From Moorella glycerini (lineage in GTDB: Bacteria; Bacillota; DSM-521; Neomoorellales; Neomoorellaceae), in assembly GCF_009735625.1 (NCBI RefSeq), contig NZ_CP046244.1, positions 2,356,001 to 2,420,000 of the forward strand: 64,000 nt of DNA. The letters run 5' to 3'. Within the stretch, counting starts at the first letter, position 1, and each line of letters opens with the position of its first letter. The notes below the pieces were generated by a model. That model was not told where the DNA came from. It ran no database searches and worked only from the letters and a program-made list of their open reading frames with translations. The position numbers were made by a program, and so were the translations under genes. Below, in pieces: positions 37,095 through 46,734 of this stretch.

Positions 37095-38476
37095 AAACCG
37101 GGGTGCGCCGCCTGGCCCTGGCGACAGGCGCAATTTTTGTCATTCTTATTGTTCACCTGACCTACATTCAGGCCATAGCCGGCGAGAGGTTATATTTAAA
37201 CCCGCTAAATCCGCGCTTAAACCTGGTGGAGCAGCAAACCCAGCGCGGGGCGATTTATGATCGCGCCGGCAGGGTCCTGGCCCGGACAGTGGGGAACCCG
37301 GGCCAGTTCCAGCGCCAGTACCCCTACGGCCCGGCAACAGCCCTGGTGGTGGGGTATGTTTCCGGGCGCTTTGGCAGCGGTGGCCTGGAAGCCAGCCGGG
37401 ATGGGGACCTCCTGGGTCTTACCGGCTGGCAGCACCTCCTTAATCAAGGGCGGCGTTTAATGGGCCAGGTGGCCCGGGGTAATGACCTGAACCTGACCCT
37501 GGATGCCGAATTACAACGCCTGGCCACCAGCTTGCTGGCCGGCCGGCGGGGAGCCGCTGTGGCCCTGGACCCGCGCACCGGTGCCGTCCTGGCCCTGGCC
37601 AGCAGCCCGGCCTTTGACCCCAACCGGCTGGAGGAGGAATGGCAGCAGATTAATAGCCCCGGCGCCGGCAGTCCCCTGTTGAACCGGGCCATCCAGGGCC
37701 TCTATCCCCCTGGTTCGATTATGAAGCTGGTAACGGCCACCGCGGCCCTGGAAGTCGACCCTGGTATTTTGCAGCGTGATTTCTACTGCCCGGGTTACCT
37801 GGAGGTCCAGGGTTGGAAGCTTACCTGTCCCCGGCCCCATGGCCACCTGAATTTCCAGCAGGCCATGATGTATTCCTGCAATGTTACCTTTGCCACCCTG
37901 GCCCTGGAAGCCGGGGTAGATAAATTCAAAGAAACGGCGGCCCTGTATGGCTTTGATCAACCTTTAAAATTCGACCTGCCAGTCGAGGTATCCCGGCTGC
38001 CGGGCCGCCTGGATGCCAGCGCCCTGGCAGAGGGTGCCATTGGCCAGGGAGCCGTCCTGGCAACGCCCCTGCAAATGGCCATGGTCACGGCGGCCATTGC
38101 CAATAAGGGTATCTTAATGCAACCTTACCTGGTCGAGAAGGTAACGGCAGCAGGTGGCCGGCTCCTCTGGCAGGCTGTGCCGCGGCCGCTCCAGGTGGTA
38201 ACCGGGGCTAAAGTAGCGGCGGATATTAAAGAAACCATGGTGGCTACAGTTAACGGTGGGACAGCTACGGCCGCGAGCTTACCGGGGATCCAGGTGGCGG
38301 CCAAAACAGGCTCAGCCCAGAACCCCGGGGGGGAAGCCCACGCCTGGCTGGTGGCCTTTGCCCCGGCGGAAGAACCCCGGATCGCTGTAGCCGTAGTAGT
38401 GGAAAATGCCGGTGCGGGCGGTGTTGTAGCAGCTCCCCTGGCCCGGGAAATTCTGGCGGCAGCCTTGAGGCGGTGA
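37091..38476 (+). CDS. Class B penicillin-binding protein (transpeptidase)
   Basis: 461 aa. One membrane anchor (about 10-30), a short pedestal domain and a transpeptidase domain with all three active-site motifs: SIMK (Ser209), SCN in YSCNVTF, and KTG in AAKTGSAQNPGG. Start overlaps the SEDS gene by four bases (ATGA). Shorter than most PBP2/FtsI; closest in layout to PbpA of actinobacterial fha-stp-rodA-pbpA-pkn operons, whose gene order is reproduced here. Confidence 0.93.
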   Translation: MKTGVRRLALATGAIFVILIVHLTYIQAIAGERLYLNPLNPRLNLVEQQTQRGAIYDRAGRVLARTVGNPGQFQRQYPYGPATALVVGYVSGRFGSGGLEASRDGDLLGLTGWQHLLNQGRRLMGQVARGNDLNLTLDAELQRLATSLLAGRRGAAVALDPRTGAVLALASSPAFDPNRLEEEWQQINSPGAGSPLLNRAIQGLYPPGSIMKLVTATAALEVDPGILQRDFYCPGYLEVQGWKLTCPRPHGHLNFQQAMMYSCNVTFATLALEAGVDKFKETAALYGFDQPLKFDLPVEVSRLPGRLDASALAEGAIGQGAVLATPLQMAMVTAAIANKGILMQPYLVEKVTAAGGRLLWQAVPRPLQVVTGAKVAADIKETMVATVNGGTATAASLPGIQVAAKTGSAQNPGGEAHAWLVAFAPAEEPRIAVAVVVENAGAGGVVAAPLAREILAAALRR

Positions 38477-38480
38477 TTAA

Positions 38481-40328
38481 ATGGATAAAATGATTGGTAA
38501 AATCCTGGAAGGTCGTTATGAGATAATTGATGAACTGGGGGGCGGGGGTATGGCCCGGGTCTACCGGGGCCAGGACCGCCTGCTGCACCGCTTTGTGACC
38601 ATTAAGATTTTACGGGAACAATATGCCAGCGATAAGGATTTTTTAACCCGGTTCCAGAGGGAAGCCCAGGCGGTGGCCAGCTTGTCCCATCCCAATGTGG
38701 TTAGTATCTATGACGTCGGCCAGGAAGACGGCATCCATTACCTGATTATGGAGTATGTTGAGGGGCGGTCCTTAAAAGACCTTATCACCGAACGGGCGCC
38801 CCTGCCGCCCCTGGAGGCTATCGATATAGCCCTGCAGATTTGTGACGCCCTGGAGCATGCCCATGAAAATGGCGTGATCCACCGGGATATTAAACCCCAT
38901 AACATTCTCATTACCCGCAACGGCCGGGTCAAGGTAACTGATTTTGGTATCGCCCAGGCCGTCAATGAAGCGACCATGTCTTACAGCGGCACCATGGTCG
39001 GTTCTGTTCATTACCTGGCGCCGGAACAAGCCAGGGGTGGGGTTACCGGCGCGGCGGCCGATATTTATTCCTTTGGTATTGTCCTGTATGAAATGTTGAC
39101 CGGGGATCTTCCCTTCCACGGTGAAACCCCGGTAGCCGTAGCCATCAAGCATATCCAGGAATCCCCCCGCCCCTTGCGGGAAATAAACCCCGGTGTCCCG
39201 CCGGCCCTGGAGCGTATTGTCATGCGCACCCTGGAAAAGGAGCCGGAACGACGCTACCCGTCGGCGGCCGCCTTACGTTCCGACCTGCTGGCCGTAAAAA
39301 GTGCCCTGGCGGAAGATACCTTTGCCACCCAGGTCCTGCCGGCGGTGAATGCTCCCGACCCGCCGGCCAGTCCCCCCCGGCCGCGCCGGCGGCCGCGAGT
39401 GTGGGCCTGGGTTTTAATGGTTCTCCTCTTTTTAGGCCTGGCCGCCGCCGGCCTGTGGGCCGGGTTTCGTTATTACCTCCTCGTCGGGGAGACGGTGGTA
39501 CCGCCTGTAACCGGCCTTGCCGAAAGCCAGGCCATGGACCGGCTGGCGGCGGCCGGTTTGCGGGGCCAGGTTGGCAGCAGGCAGTATAATGCCGAGATAC
39601 CGGCGGGACAGGTTATGGCCCAGGAACCCGCAGCCGGGGAACGGGTGCGCCGCGGCCGGGTTGTAACCCTGACCGTCAGCCAGGGCAGCCGGATGGTGAC
39701 GGTGCCCCCCGTCGTCGGCTCCCCGGAACGGGATGCCCGCCTGCAACTGGAAAATGCCGGTTTACGGGTCGCCGCCGATACGCTGAAGGTATATCATCCC
39801 ACTATTCCCGCCGGATCGGTAGTAGAGCAAAATCCTCCCGGTAATAGCAAGCAGCCCGAGGGTACCGAGGTCAGGTTGATTATCAGCAAAGGCCCGGAGC
39901 CCCAGCTGATCCCTGCCCCCTCCCTGGTCGGCAAAACCCTGGCCGAGGCCCAGCAGCAGCTGGCGGCGGCGAAGCTGCAGCAGGGGACCCTGACCTACCA
40001 GCGCAGCGAGGAGCAATTCCCGGGGATAGTCATTGACCAGGACCCGCGACCGGGGTCCAGTGTCCTGCAGGGCAGTGCCATTAATTTAGTTGTCAGCCAG
40101 GGGCCGGGACCGGCTCAGAAACAACTGGGCGTCACTGTTCCCCCGGCGCCGGATGATAAAGATCACGAGGTGCGCATCGTTGTTACCGATGCCAAAGGGA
40201 CCAGCGAGGTATTGAAAAAGAAGCAGGAGAAAGGCCAGCAAATCCAGGCCATGATCACGTACTTTGGTAAGGGTAAGCTCCAGGTCTTCCGCGATGGCAA
40301 TCTAATTTACGTGCGGGATTTACCGTAG
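38481..40328 (+). CDS. PASTA-domain Ser/Thr protein kinase
   Basis: 615 aa PrkC/PknB-type kinase. Kinase domain (about 10-270) with GGGGMARVYRG, catalytic HRDIKPHNI, DFG in VTDFGIAQ and the GTPEQA-like YLAPEQA. A Pro/Arg-rich juxtamembrane, one membrane helix (about 305-330) and three extracellular PASTA repeats (about 335-560) that sense muropeptides or lipid II follow, then a non-PASTA Lys-rich tail domain of about 60 aa. Encoded beside its phosphatase and FHA proteins. Confidence 0.94.
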   Translation: MDKMIGKILEGRYEIIDELGGGGMARVYRGQDRLLHRFVTIKILREQYASDKDFLTRFQREAQAVASLSHPNVVSIYDVGQEDGIHYLIMEYVEGRSLKDLITERAPLPPLEAIDIALQICDALEHAHENGVIHRDIKPHNILITRNGRVKVTDFGIAQAVNEATMSYSGTMVGSVHYLAPEQARGGVTGAAADIYSFGIVLYEMLTGDLPFHGETPVAVAIKHIQESPRPLREINPGVPPALERIVMRTLEKEPERRYPSAAALRSDLLAVKSALAEDTFATQVLPAVNAPDPPASPPRPRRRPRVWAWVLMVLLFLGLAAAGLWAGFRYYLLVGETVVPPVTGLAESQAMDRLAAAGLRGQVGSRQYNAEIPAGQVMAQEPAAGERVRRGRVVTLTVSQGSRMVTVPPVVGSPERDARLQLENAGLRVAADTLKVYHPTIPAGSVVEQNPPGNSKQPEGTEVRLIISKGPEPQLIPAPSLVGKTLAEAQQQLAAAKLQQGTLTYQRSEEQFPGIVIDQDPRPGSSVLQGSAINLVVSQGPGPAQKQLGVTVPPAPDDKDHEVRIVVTDAKGTSEVLKKKQEKGQQIQAMITYFGKGKLQVFRDGNLIYVRDLP

Positions 40329-40338
40329 GGAGGATGGC

Positions 40339-41205
40339 ATGGAAGGCATCCTTTTACGGCGTTACGGCGGGTTTTACTATGTGGAAAGCGGGGGCCAGGT
40401 CTGGACCTGCCGCCTGCGGGGCCGCTTCCGGCGCGAGGCCGACCTCCTGCCGGGTGACCGGGTGGAAATGGTGCCCCTGAGTCCCGGGGAAGGGGTGATT
40501 GAAGCTGTAAAACCCCGGCGCACCCTCCTGGAGCGCCCGGCCGTGGCCAATGTGGAGCAGGCTCTTATCGTTTTTTCCTTAAACACCCCGCCCCCGGACC
40601 TGGAACTGCTGGATCGCCTGCTTTTTTTGAGTGGCGTCAAGGATATCCAGGCGGTTATCGTGTGGAACAAAGTTGATGTCGCCAGTGAGGAGTACATGGA
40701 GTTACCTGGTATTTACCGGCAGATCGGCTACCCGATTTTAATCGCCAGTGCCCGCACCGGCCAGGGGGTAGAGAAGCTCAGGGAGGTCCTGGCAGGGCGG
40801 CTCAGTACCTTTGCCGGCCCTTCCGGTGTGGGCAAGTCCTCCCTCCTCAATGCCCTCCAGCCGGAACTCAACTTACGGACGGGCGAAGTGAGCGCCAAAG
40901 GGGGTCGAGGCCGCCATACCACCCGTCATGCCGAATTAATCCGTCTCCCGGGCGGGGGCTGGGTAGCCGACACCCCGGGTTTCAGCCGCCTGGACTTACC
41001 ACCCCTGGACAGGTTGGAGGTAGCCGGCCATTTTCCGGAGATGGAACCCTTAAGAGGCCGTTGCCGTTTTAATTCCTGCCTGCACCGGGGCGAACCCGGC
41101 TGTGCCGTAGCAGCAGCGGTAGAGGCCGGGGAAATTGCCAGGCACCGCTATGAGCATTACCTGAATTTTTTAGCTGAGGTTATTGCCAGGGAAAGGAGTT
41201 ATTAA
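40339..41205 (+). CDS. rsgA: Ribosome small-subunit maturation GTPase
   Basis: 288 aa circularly permuted GTPase that checks late 30S assembly. OB fold first, then G4 (VWNKVD), G1 (GPSGVGKSSLLNAL) and G3 (DTPGFS) in permuted order, and a C-terminal zinc module with Cys/His in CRFNSCLHRGEPGCAV. ATG at 40339, 10 bp after the kinase, AGGGAGG upstream. The order kinase-rsgA-rpe is widely conserved in Firmicutes. Confidence 0.96.
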   Translation: MEGILLRRYGGFYYVESGGQVWTCRLRGRFRREADLLPGDRVEMVPLSPGEGVIEAVKPRRTLLERPAVANVEQALIVFSLNTPPPDLELLDRLLFLSGVKDIQAVIVWNKVDVASEEYMELPGIYRQIGYPILIASARTGQGVEKLREVLAGRLSTFAGPSGVGKSSLLNALQPELNLRTGEVSAKGGRGRHTTRHAELIRLPGGGWVADTPGFSRLDLPPLDRLEVAGHFPEMEPLRGRCRFNSCLHRGEPGCAVAAAVEAGEIARHRYEHYLNFLAEVIARERSY

Positions 41206-41207
41206 TA

Positions 41208-41876
41208 GTGACCATAATTGCTCCCTCACTGCTGGCTGCCGATTTCAGTAATCTTCAGGCTGAAATAGAAGACGTAGCTGCTGGTGGAGCCGACTGGTTG
41301 CACTTGGATATCATGGATGGCCATTTTGTCCCCAATATTACCTTCGGGCCGGACCTGGTGGCCGTCTTGCGGCCTAAATGCCGGCTGATTTTTGATGTGC
41401 ACCTGATGCTATCCCGGCCGGAAGACTTTATCGCTCCCTTTGCGGCAGCCGGCGCCGACTATATCAGCGTCCACGCCGAAGCCTGTACCCATCTCCACCG
41501 GGTGCTGCAGCAAATTCGCGCTGCCGGCTGCCGGCCGGCAGTAGCTTTAAACCCGGCTACACCGCTTTCGGTGCTGGATCATATCCTGGCTGAGGTGGAT
41601 ATGATTTTATTGATGACCGTAAACCCTGGCTTTGGTGGCCAGGAGTTTATCCCGGCCATGTTGCCGAAAATAGCCTCCCTGTCCGCCAGGCTGCGGCAGA
41701 ATAAACAGGACATCTTGCTGGAGGTAGACGGGGGCATTACCCCGGTCACAGCCCCGGCCGCCTGCCAGGCCGGAGCCAACGTCCTGGTAGCCGGTTCGGC
41801 CATCTTTGGCCGCCCGGACCGGGCGGCAGCCATCAGCGCTTTACGCCAGGCAGGGAGGCTGACACCTGCTCCTTGA
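41208..41876 (+). CDS. rpe: Ribulose-phosphate 3-epimerase
   Basis: 222 aa TIM barrel interconverting ribulose-5-P and xylulose-5-P. Motifs: APSLLAADF, HLDIMDGHFVPN (metal His, catalytic Asp), VHLMLSRPE, MTVNPGFGGQ and EVDGGI. GTG at 41208, two bases after rsgA, with AAAGGAG in rsgA's end. Its stop codon is overlapped by the -35 box of the riboflavin operon promoter. Confidence 0.96.
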   Translation: MTIIAPSLLAADFSNLQAEIEDVAAGGADWLHLDIMDGHFVPNITFGPDLVAVLRPKCRLIFDVHLMLSRPEDFIAPFAAAGADYISVHAEACTHLHRVLQQIRAAGCRPAVALNPATPLSVLDHILAEVDMILLMTVNPGFGGQEFIPAMLPKIASLSARLRQNKQDILLEVDGGITPVTAPAACQAGANVLVAGSAIFGRPDRAAAISALRQAGRLTPAP

Positions 41877-41901
41877 CGCCGGCGGGCTACAGGTCTATAA
41901 T
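41873..41901 (+). promoter_or_regulatory. Promoter of the riboflavin operon
   Basis: TTGACG (41873-41878), 17-base spacer, TATAAT (41896-41901). Transcription would begin a few bases before the FMN aptamer. Confidence 0.8.
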
Positions 41902-41912
41902 TACAGTAACGT

Positions 41913-42024
41913 CCTTCGGGGTTAGGTGCAATTCCTTACCGGCGGTAAAAGCCCGCGAGCCGTAAAGGCAGACCCGGTGCAATTCCGGGGCCGACAGTGA
42001 CAGTCTGGAAGGGAGAAGGCGTTT
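41913..42024 (+). promoter_or_regulatory. FMN riboswitch (RFN element)
   Basis: Recognised by the conserved blocks CTTCGGGG at the 5' side, GGTGCAATTCC, ACCGGCGGTAAAAGCCCGC, GACCCGGTGCAATTCCGGGG, GACAGT and the closing GGGAGAAGGC, which pairs back to the start. It precedes a terminator and ribDEBAH, so FMN binding should cause early termination. Confidence 0.93.
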
Positions 42025-42042
42025 TGTATCCCTTGCCCTGTC

Positions 42043-42072
42043 TAACCCCGGAGGACAACGCCGGGGTTTTTT
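42043..42072 (+). terminator. Riboswitch-controlled terminator
   Basis: AACCCCGG (42044-42051) pairs with CCGGGGTT (42061-42068), then T run. It is the expression platform of the FMN riboswitch; the upstream arm could alternatively pair with riboswitch sequence. Confidence 0.8.
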
Positions 42073-42119
42073 AATGCCTTGAAAAGAAATTAAAAAGAAA
42101 TTAAGAGGAGCAAGTGGAA

Positions 42120-43253
42120 ATGCCTCCAGAGGATGTCGAATACATGCGCCGGGCCCTTAAACTCGCCCGGCAGGGCCTGGGCCGTACCAGCCCCAACCCG
42201 GCCGTGGGCGCCGTTATTGTCCGGGACGGCCGGGTGGTAGGTGAAGGCTACCACCAGCAGGCCGGCACCCCCCATGCCGAGGTCCACGCCCTGCAGGCCG
42301 CCGGCGAAGCAGCCAGGGGCGCCACCCTCTATGTTACCCTGGAGCCCTGCTGTCACTATGGCCGCACACCGCCCTGCACGGAAGCCATCATTACCGCCGG
42401 TATCCGGCGGGTGGTGGCAGCTATGGCCGACCCCAATCCCAAAGTGGCCGGTGGCGGCTTCCAGGCCCTCCGCCGGGCCGGGATTGAAGTGGAGACGGGC
42501 CTCTTAGAAGATGAAGCCCGGCGGCTGAATGAAGCCTTTATCAAGTATATTACCACCGGACTGCCCTGGGTGACCCTCAAGATGGCCCTGACCATGGACG
42601 GTAAAATCGCCACCCGTACCGGGGCTTCCCGCTGGATTACCGGCCCGGCAGCCAGGCAAAAGGCCCATGAGCTGCGGGATACCCATGACGCCATCCTGGT
42701 AGGAATCGGCACCGTCCTGGCCGATGACCCCGAGCTCACCACCCGCCTGCCGGGGGGCAAGGGCCGTGACGCCGTGAGGGTAATCCTGGACAGCCATTTA
42801 AGGTTACCCTTAACGGCCAGGGTGTTGAACCTGGCTTCCCCGGCCCCGACCCTGGTGGCCACCACCGCGGCGGCGCCGGGGGAAGCCCGGCAGCAGCTGG
42901 CTGCCAGGGGTATCGAGGTCATAGTCTTACCGGCAGAAGACGGCCGGGTGGCCTGGCAGCCCCTGCTGGCGGAACTGGCCCGGCGCCAGCTCACCAGTAT
43001 CCTGGTGGAGGGCGGGGCCAGGGTAAATGCTACCGCCCTGGCTGCCGGGGTGGTAGATAAAGTGGTGGCCTTTATTGCTCCCAAGATCTTTGGCGGCATT
43101 AACGCCCCGGGACCAGTAGGCGGTCCCGGGGTAGCCAGCCCGGACGAAGCCTGGCAGCTGGCAAGAATCCGGGTGGAACCCTGCGGCGAGGATATTATGT
43201 TAAGTGGATATCTGGCTAGAGAGGGGGAAGAGCTTGTTCACCGGCCTGATTGA
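42120..43253 (+). CDS. ribD: Bifunctional riboflavin deaminase-reductase
   Basis: 377 aa. Deaminase half (1 to about 145) with HAEVHAL and the zinc motif PCCHYGRTPPC; reductase half with KMALTMDGKIAT and LVEGGARVNA. ATG at 42120 is preferred since AGGAG is 9 bases upstream; the in-frame GTG at 42114 is too close. First gene after the FMN riboswitch; overlaps ribE by 20 bp. Confidence 0.94.
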   Translation: MPPEDVEYMRRALKLARQGLGRTSPNPAVGAVIVRDGRVVGEGYHQQAGTPHAEVHALQAAGEAARGATLYVTLEPCCHYGRTPPCTEAIITAGIRRVVAAMADPNPKVAGGGFQALRRAGIEVETGLLEDEARRLNEAFIKYITTGLPWVTLKMALTMDGKIATRTGASRWITGPAARQKAHELRDTHDAILVGIGTVLADDPELTTRLPGGKGRDAVRVILDSHLRLPLTARVLNLASPAPTLVATTAAAPGEARQQLAARGIEVIVLPAEDGRVAWQPLLAELARRQLTSILVEGGARVNATALAAGVVDKVVAFIAPKIFGGINAPGPVGGPGVASPDEAWQLARIRVEPCGEDIMLSGYLAREGEELVHRPD

Positions 43254-43884
43254 AGAAATAGGCACCATCCAGCGGGTAGAACCCAGGACCCAGGGGGCGC
43301 GTTTAACCATTGCCGCCGCGCAGGTCCTGGCCGGGACCAGGTGTGGCGACAGTATTGCCGTCAACGGCGCCTGCCTGACGGTAGTTGAGTTAAAGGCAGG
43401 AGCCCTGGTAGCCGAGGTGATGGCCGAAACCTTGAGGGTCACCACCCTGGGCTCTTTAAAAGCCGGAGACAAGGTCAACCTGGAACGGGCCCTGCAACTG
43501 GGCGAGCGGCTGGGCGGCCACCTGGTCAGCGGCCATGTGGACGGCGTGGGGGAAATTAAAACGAAGCGGCAGGCAGGCATCGCCTGGGAACTGGTGGTGG
43601 CGGTACCTCCCGGCCTGGAACGCTACATTGCTCCCAAAGGATCCCTGGCCCTGGATGGTACCAGCCTGACGGTCATTGCCGTAGATGGGAACATGGTAAC
43701 AGTTGGCATCATTCCCCACACGGCCCGGCATACCATCCTGGGGACCAAAGGGCCGGGGGACAGGGTGAATATTGAAGTCGACCTGCTGGCCCGTTACCTG
43801 GAAAGGCTCATTACCGGGCCGCAAGAGGAGCCGAACCGGAGGGGTTTGACCCTGGAGTTTCTGGCCGCCAATGGCTTTATTTAA
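43234..43884 (+). CDS. ribE: Riboflavin synthase alpha chain
   Basis: 216 aa with the two lumazine-binding repeats: N-terminal [10 protein letters not shown] (from TTG at 43234) and [13 protein letters not shown], second repeat with [13 protein letters not shown] and IPHTA. Dismutates two lumazines into riboflavin. TTG start has GAGGGGGAAG just upstream and gives the universal FTGLIE N-terminus. Lies inside the end of ribD. Confidence 0.95.
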   Translation: MFTGLIEEIGTIQRVEPRTQGARLTIAAAQVLAGTRCGDSIAVNGACLTVVELKAGALVAEVMAETLRVTTLGSLKAGDKVNLERALQLGERLGGHLVSGHVDGVGEIKTKRQAGIAWELVVAVPPGLERYIAPKGSLALDGTSLTVIAVDGNMVTVGIIPHTARHTILGTKGPGDRVNIEVDLLARYLERLITGPQEEPNRRGLTLEFLAANGFI

Positions 43885-43909
43885 TATTGGGGGAAGAAGG
43901 TGGTTTATT

Positions 43910-45124
43910 GTGGGCGAAGGAGAAATTAAATTTAATACCATTGAAGAAGCCCTTGCCGATATACGGGCCGGGCGCATGGTGGTGGTGGTGGATGACGAGG
44001 ACCGGGAAAACGAAGGCGATTTGATCATCGCTGCGGAGAAGGTTACCCCGGAAGCCATTAATTTCATGGCCACCCATGGCCGGGGCCTGATCTGTGTCCC
44101 CGTGGAGGGCAAGCGCCTGGATGAACTGGAGCTGGGCCCCATGGTCACCCAGAATAACGAGTCCATGGGGACGGCCTTTACCGTTTCCGTGGATGCAGCC
44201 GAGGTGACTACCGGCATTTCTGCCTATGAAAGGGCCCTGACGGTGCAGAAGATTATTGACCCCCGTACCCGGCCGGAAGACCTGCGCCGGCCGGGACACA
44301 TTTTTCCCCTGCGGGCCAGAGAAGACGGGGTGTTGCGGCGGGCCGGCCATACGGAAGCCGCCGTTGATCTCGCCCGCCTGGCCGGCCTTTACCCGGCCGG
44401 GGTCATCTGTGAAATCATGAATCCCGACGGCACCATGGCCCGGGTACCCCAGCTCTATGCCTTCTGCCAGGAACACGGTTTAAAGCTCATTACCATCGCC
44501 GATTTAATTAAATACCGCCGCCGGACGGAGAAACTGGTCCGCCGGGTGGCCGAGGCCGACCTGCCGACCAGTTACGGCCATTTTAAAGCCATTGCCTATG
44601 AAGAAATAATAAACGGCAAGGGGCACCTGGCCCTGGTTAAAGGGGATATTGCCGGCGGCCAGCCGGTCCTGGTCCGGGTCCACTCCGAGTGCCTGACGGG
44701 GGATGTTTTTGGCTCGTTACGCTGCGACTGCGGCGAGCAGCTCCAGCAGGCCATGGCCATGATTGAAGCCGAAGGCTGCGGCGTCATCCTCTATATGCGC
44801 CAGGAAGGGCGGGGGATAGGCCTGCTCAACAAAATCAAAGCCTACAAGCTCCAGGAAGAGGGCAAGGATACGGTGGAAGCCAATGAAGCCCTGGGTTTCC
44901 CGGCCGACTTGCGCGATTACGGCATCGGCGCCCAGATCCTGGCCGACCTGGGAATTCGCCAGATCCGCCTCCTGACCAATAATCCCAAAAAGATCGCCGG
45001 TCTGGAAGGATATGGCCTTAAGGTTGTCGAAAGGGTTCCCATTGAAATGTGCCCCAACCGGGTTAACAGGCGTTACCTGAAAACGAAGAAGGAAAAAATG
45101 GGGCACCTGCTGCAGATAAGTTGA
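43910..45124 (+). CDS. ribBA: Bifunctional DHBP synthase / GTP cyclohydrolase II
   Basis: 404 aa. RibB half: [22 protein letters not shown] and [13 protein letters not shown]; RibA half: [21 protein letters not shown] (zinc Cys), RQEGRGIGL and LTNNPKK. GTG at 43910 is chosen for its AGAAGGTGG site; an ATG at 43871 overlapping ribE is possible. Supplies both precursors of the pathway from Ru5P and GTP; rpe upstream links it to Ru5P supply. Confidence 0.94.
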   Translation: MGEGEIKFNTIEEALADIRAGRMVVVVDDEDRENEGDLIIAAEKVTPEAINFMATHGRGLICVPVEGKRLDELELGPMVTQNNESMGTAFTVSVDAAEVTTGISAYERALTVQKIIDPRTRPEDLRRPGHIFPLRAREDGVLRRAGHTEAAVDLARLAGLYPAGVICEIMNPDGTMARVPQLYAFCQEHGLKLITIADLIKYRRRTEKLVRRVAEADLPTSYGHFKAIAYEEIINGKGHLALVKGDIAGGQPVLVRVHSECLTGDVFGSLRCDCGEQLQQAMAMIEAEGCGVILYMRQEGRGIGLLNKIKAYKLQEEGKDTVEANEALGFPADLRDYGIGAQILADLGIRQIRLLTNNPKKIAGLEGYGLKVVERVPIEMCPNRVNRRYLKTKKEKMGHLLQIS

Positions 45125-45222
45125 GAAAAATCCAGGCGCTCCGCTATTCGCGGCTCCGGGACATACCCTACCACATACGAGTATGGCAGAAATTACCACG
45201 AAGCGAAGGAGGCCTTTTTCCC

Positions 45223-45699
45223 ATGCCCAACATCTTAGCGGGCCAGCTGCAGGCCCGGGGACTGAAATTCGGCATTGTTGTCAGCCGCTTCAACGAGTTT
45301 ATCACCTCCAAACTGCTGGAAGGGGCCCTGGATGCCCTGAACCGCCACGGCGCCGACCCGGCGGCCATTGAGGTGGCCTGGGTGCCGGGAGCTTTTGAAA
45401 TCCCCCTGGCGGCGCAAAAAATGACGGCCCGGGGTTACGACGCCGTCATTTGCCTGGGAGCAGTCATCCGCGGGGCCACCCCCCACTTTGAATATGTAGC
45501 CGCCGAGGTGACCAAGGGCATTGCCCAGGTAAGCCTGAATAGCGGCGTACCGGTAATCTACGGGCTGATAACTGCCGACAATATTGAGCAGGCTATAGAG
45601 CGGGCCGGTACCAAGGCCGGCAATAAAGGCTTTGATGCCGCCATGGCCGCCATGGAAATGGCCAACCTTTTTAAAACAATGGCAGGGGCAGGGAGCTAA
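45223..45699 (+). CDS. ribH: 6,7-dimethyl-8-ribityllumazine synthase
   Basis: 158 aa; motifs [37 protein letters not shown] and the catalytic His in that last strand. ATG at 45223 follows AAGGAGG; a longer frame begins at 45121 but lacks a site and matches nothing. Penultimate pathway step; forms the capsid-like lumazine synthase. Confidence 0.95.
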   Translation: MPNILAGQLQARGLKFGIVVSRFNEFITSKLLEGALDALNRHGADPAAIEVAWVPGAFEIPLAAQKMTARGYDAVICLGAVIRGATPHFEYVAAEVTKGIAQVSLNSGVPVIYGLITADNIEQAIERAGTKAGNKGFDAAMAAMEMANLFKTMAGAGS

Positions 45700-45700
45700 G

Positions 45701-46261
45701 ATGCGGGTAGGTATCATCAGCGATACCCATGGCGACGGCTCCGCCTGGGAACAGGCCCTGGCTAACTGCTTTCAGGGGGTAGACCTGATCATCCATGCCG
45801 GCGATGTCCTTTACCACGGCCCCAGGAATCCCATTGTGGCCGCCTATGCTCCTAAGGACCTGGCCGGGCTCTTGCAGCAGTCTCCCGTACCCCTCTTGAT
45901 TGCCCGGGGCAATTGCGACGCGGAAGTAGATGCCATGGTCTTAAATTTACCAATGCCGGAGCAGGTAGTTGTCCAGATGGGTAAGTACCGCCTCATGGCC
46001 CAGCACGGCCACCGTTTAGGTGAAGGTGAAGCAGAACCCCTGGCCGCCTATTACCGGGCCGACCTGTGGATAACCGGTCATACCCATGTAGCCATGCTGG
46101 CTGCCAGGGAGGGGCGCCTCTTTGTCAATCCTGGCAGTCCCAGCCTGCCCCACAGCGGCCCCCTGGGCAAGTTTAAAACAGTAGCCGTCGCCGACGACGC
46201 CGGCGTGAAAATCCTGGCCCTGGTAACCGGCGAAGTCCTGCAGGAGTTGCCCTGGCCGTAG
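45701..46261 (+). CDS. YfcE/MJ0936-type metallophosphodiesterase
   Basis: 186 aa calcineurin-like fold: GIISDTHGD, HAGDVLYHG, ARGNCD, and HGH/GHTH metal motifs, then NPGSPSLPH. Cleaves phosphodiesters in vitro in relatives; physiological substrate unknown. ATG at 45701, one base after ribH. Rib operon likely ends with it at the 46348 terminator. Confidence 0.92.
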   Translation: MRVGIISDTHGDGSAWEQALANCFQGVDLIIHAGDVLYHGPRNPIVAAYAPKDLAGLLQQSPVPLLIARGNCDAEVDAMVLNLPMPEQVVVQMGKYRLMAQHGHRLGEGEAEPLAAYYRADLWITGHTHVAMLAAREGRLFVNPGSPSLPHSGPLGKFKTVAVADDAGVKILALVTGEVLQELPWP

Positions 46262-46347
46262 ATGGAGGTTGGAAGTTTCAAGCCTGCCATAAGACACGGC
46301 ACGGGCTTAGGCGGGTCGGGTGCCTTAATAAGCCCGGCAATAAGCGC

Positions 46348-46374
46348 AAACCCGGGGTTTTATACCCCGGGTTT
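46348..46374. terminator. Bidirectional terminator between yfcE-like gene and rpmB
   Basis: Eleven-base perfect arms AAACCCGGGGT / ACCCCGGGTTT with a five-base loop; A/T tails on both sides serve both convergent genes. Confidence 0.85.
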
Positions 46375-46409
46375 AATATAAATGCTTCGCCAATTATACG
46401 CCTGATACG

Positions 46410-46598
46410 TTAGACAGCCCGTTGCACTTTGCCTGAACGCAGGCAGCGCGTACAGACGTAAGCCTTTTGGGGAGTACCGTTTAAAATAATCTTGACCCGC
46501 TGGAGATTAGGAGACCAGGTGCGTTTGGTCTTAATATTGGAGTGGCTGACCTGATTGCCGGTAGTCGTCCTTTTGCCACAGACACTGCAGACGGCCAT
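46410..46598 (-). CDS. rpmB: 50S ribosomal protein L28
   Basis: 62 aa, zinc-type (C+) L28: CSVCGK near the N-terminus and CTRCLRSGKV near the C-terminus give two CxxC pairs. ATG on the minus strand at 46598 with GCGAGGTG upstream. Basic, as expected for a ribosomal protein. Single gene, divergent from the DUF1858 gene. Confidence 0.96.
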   Translation of the reverse strand: MAVCSVCGKRTTTGNQVSHSNIKTKRTWSPNLQRVKIILNGTPQKAYVCTRCLRSGKVQRAV

Positions 46599-46734
46599 TT
46601 ATTTCACCTCGCTTTTTCAACCCTACGGGCGATATTTTACCAGAGAAAGGGTTAGAAAGCAAGGAAATAAATTTCTCCTGGCAGGCAGGGACTTGCCGGA
46701 ACCTGTTGAAAATAATAGTCAGGGGGTGGAGGGA

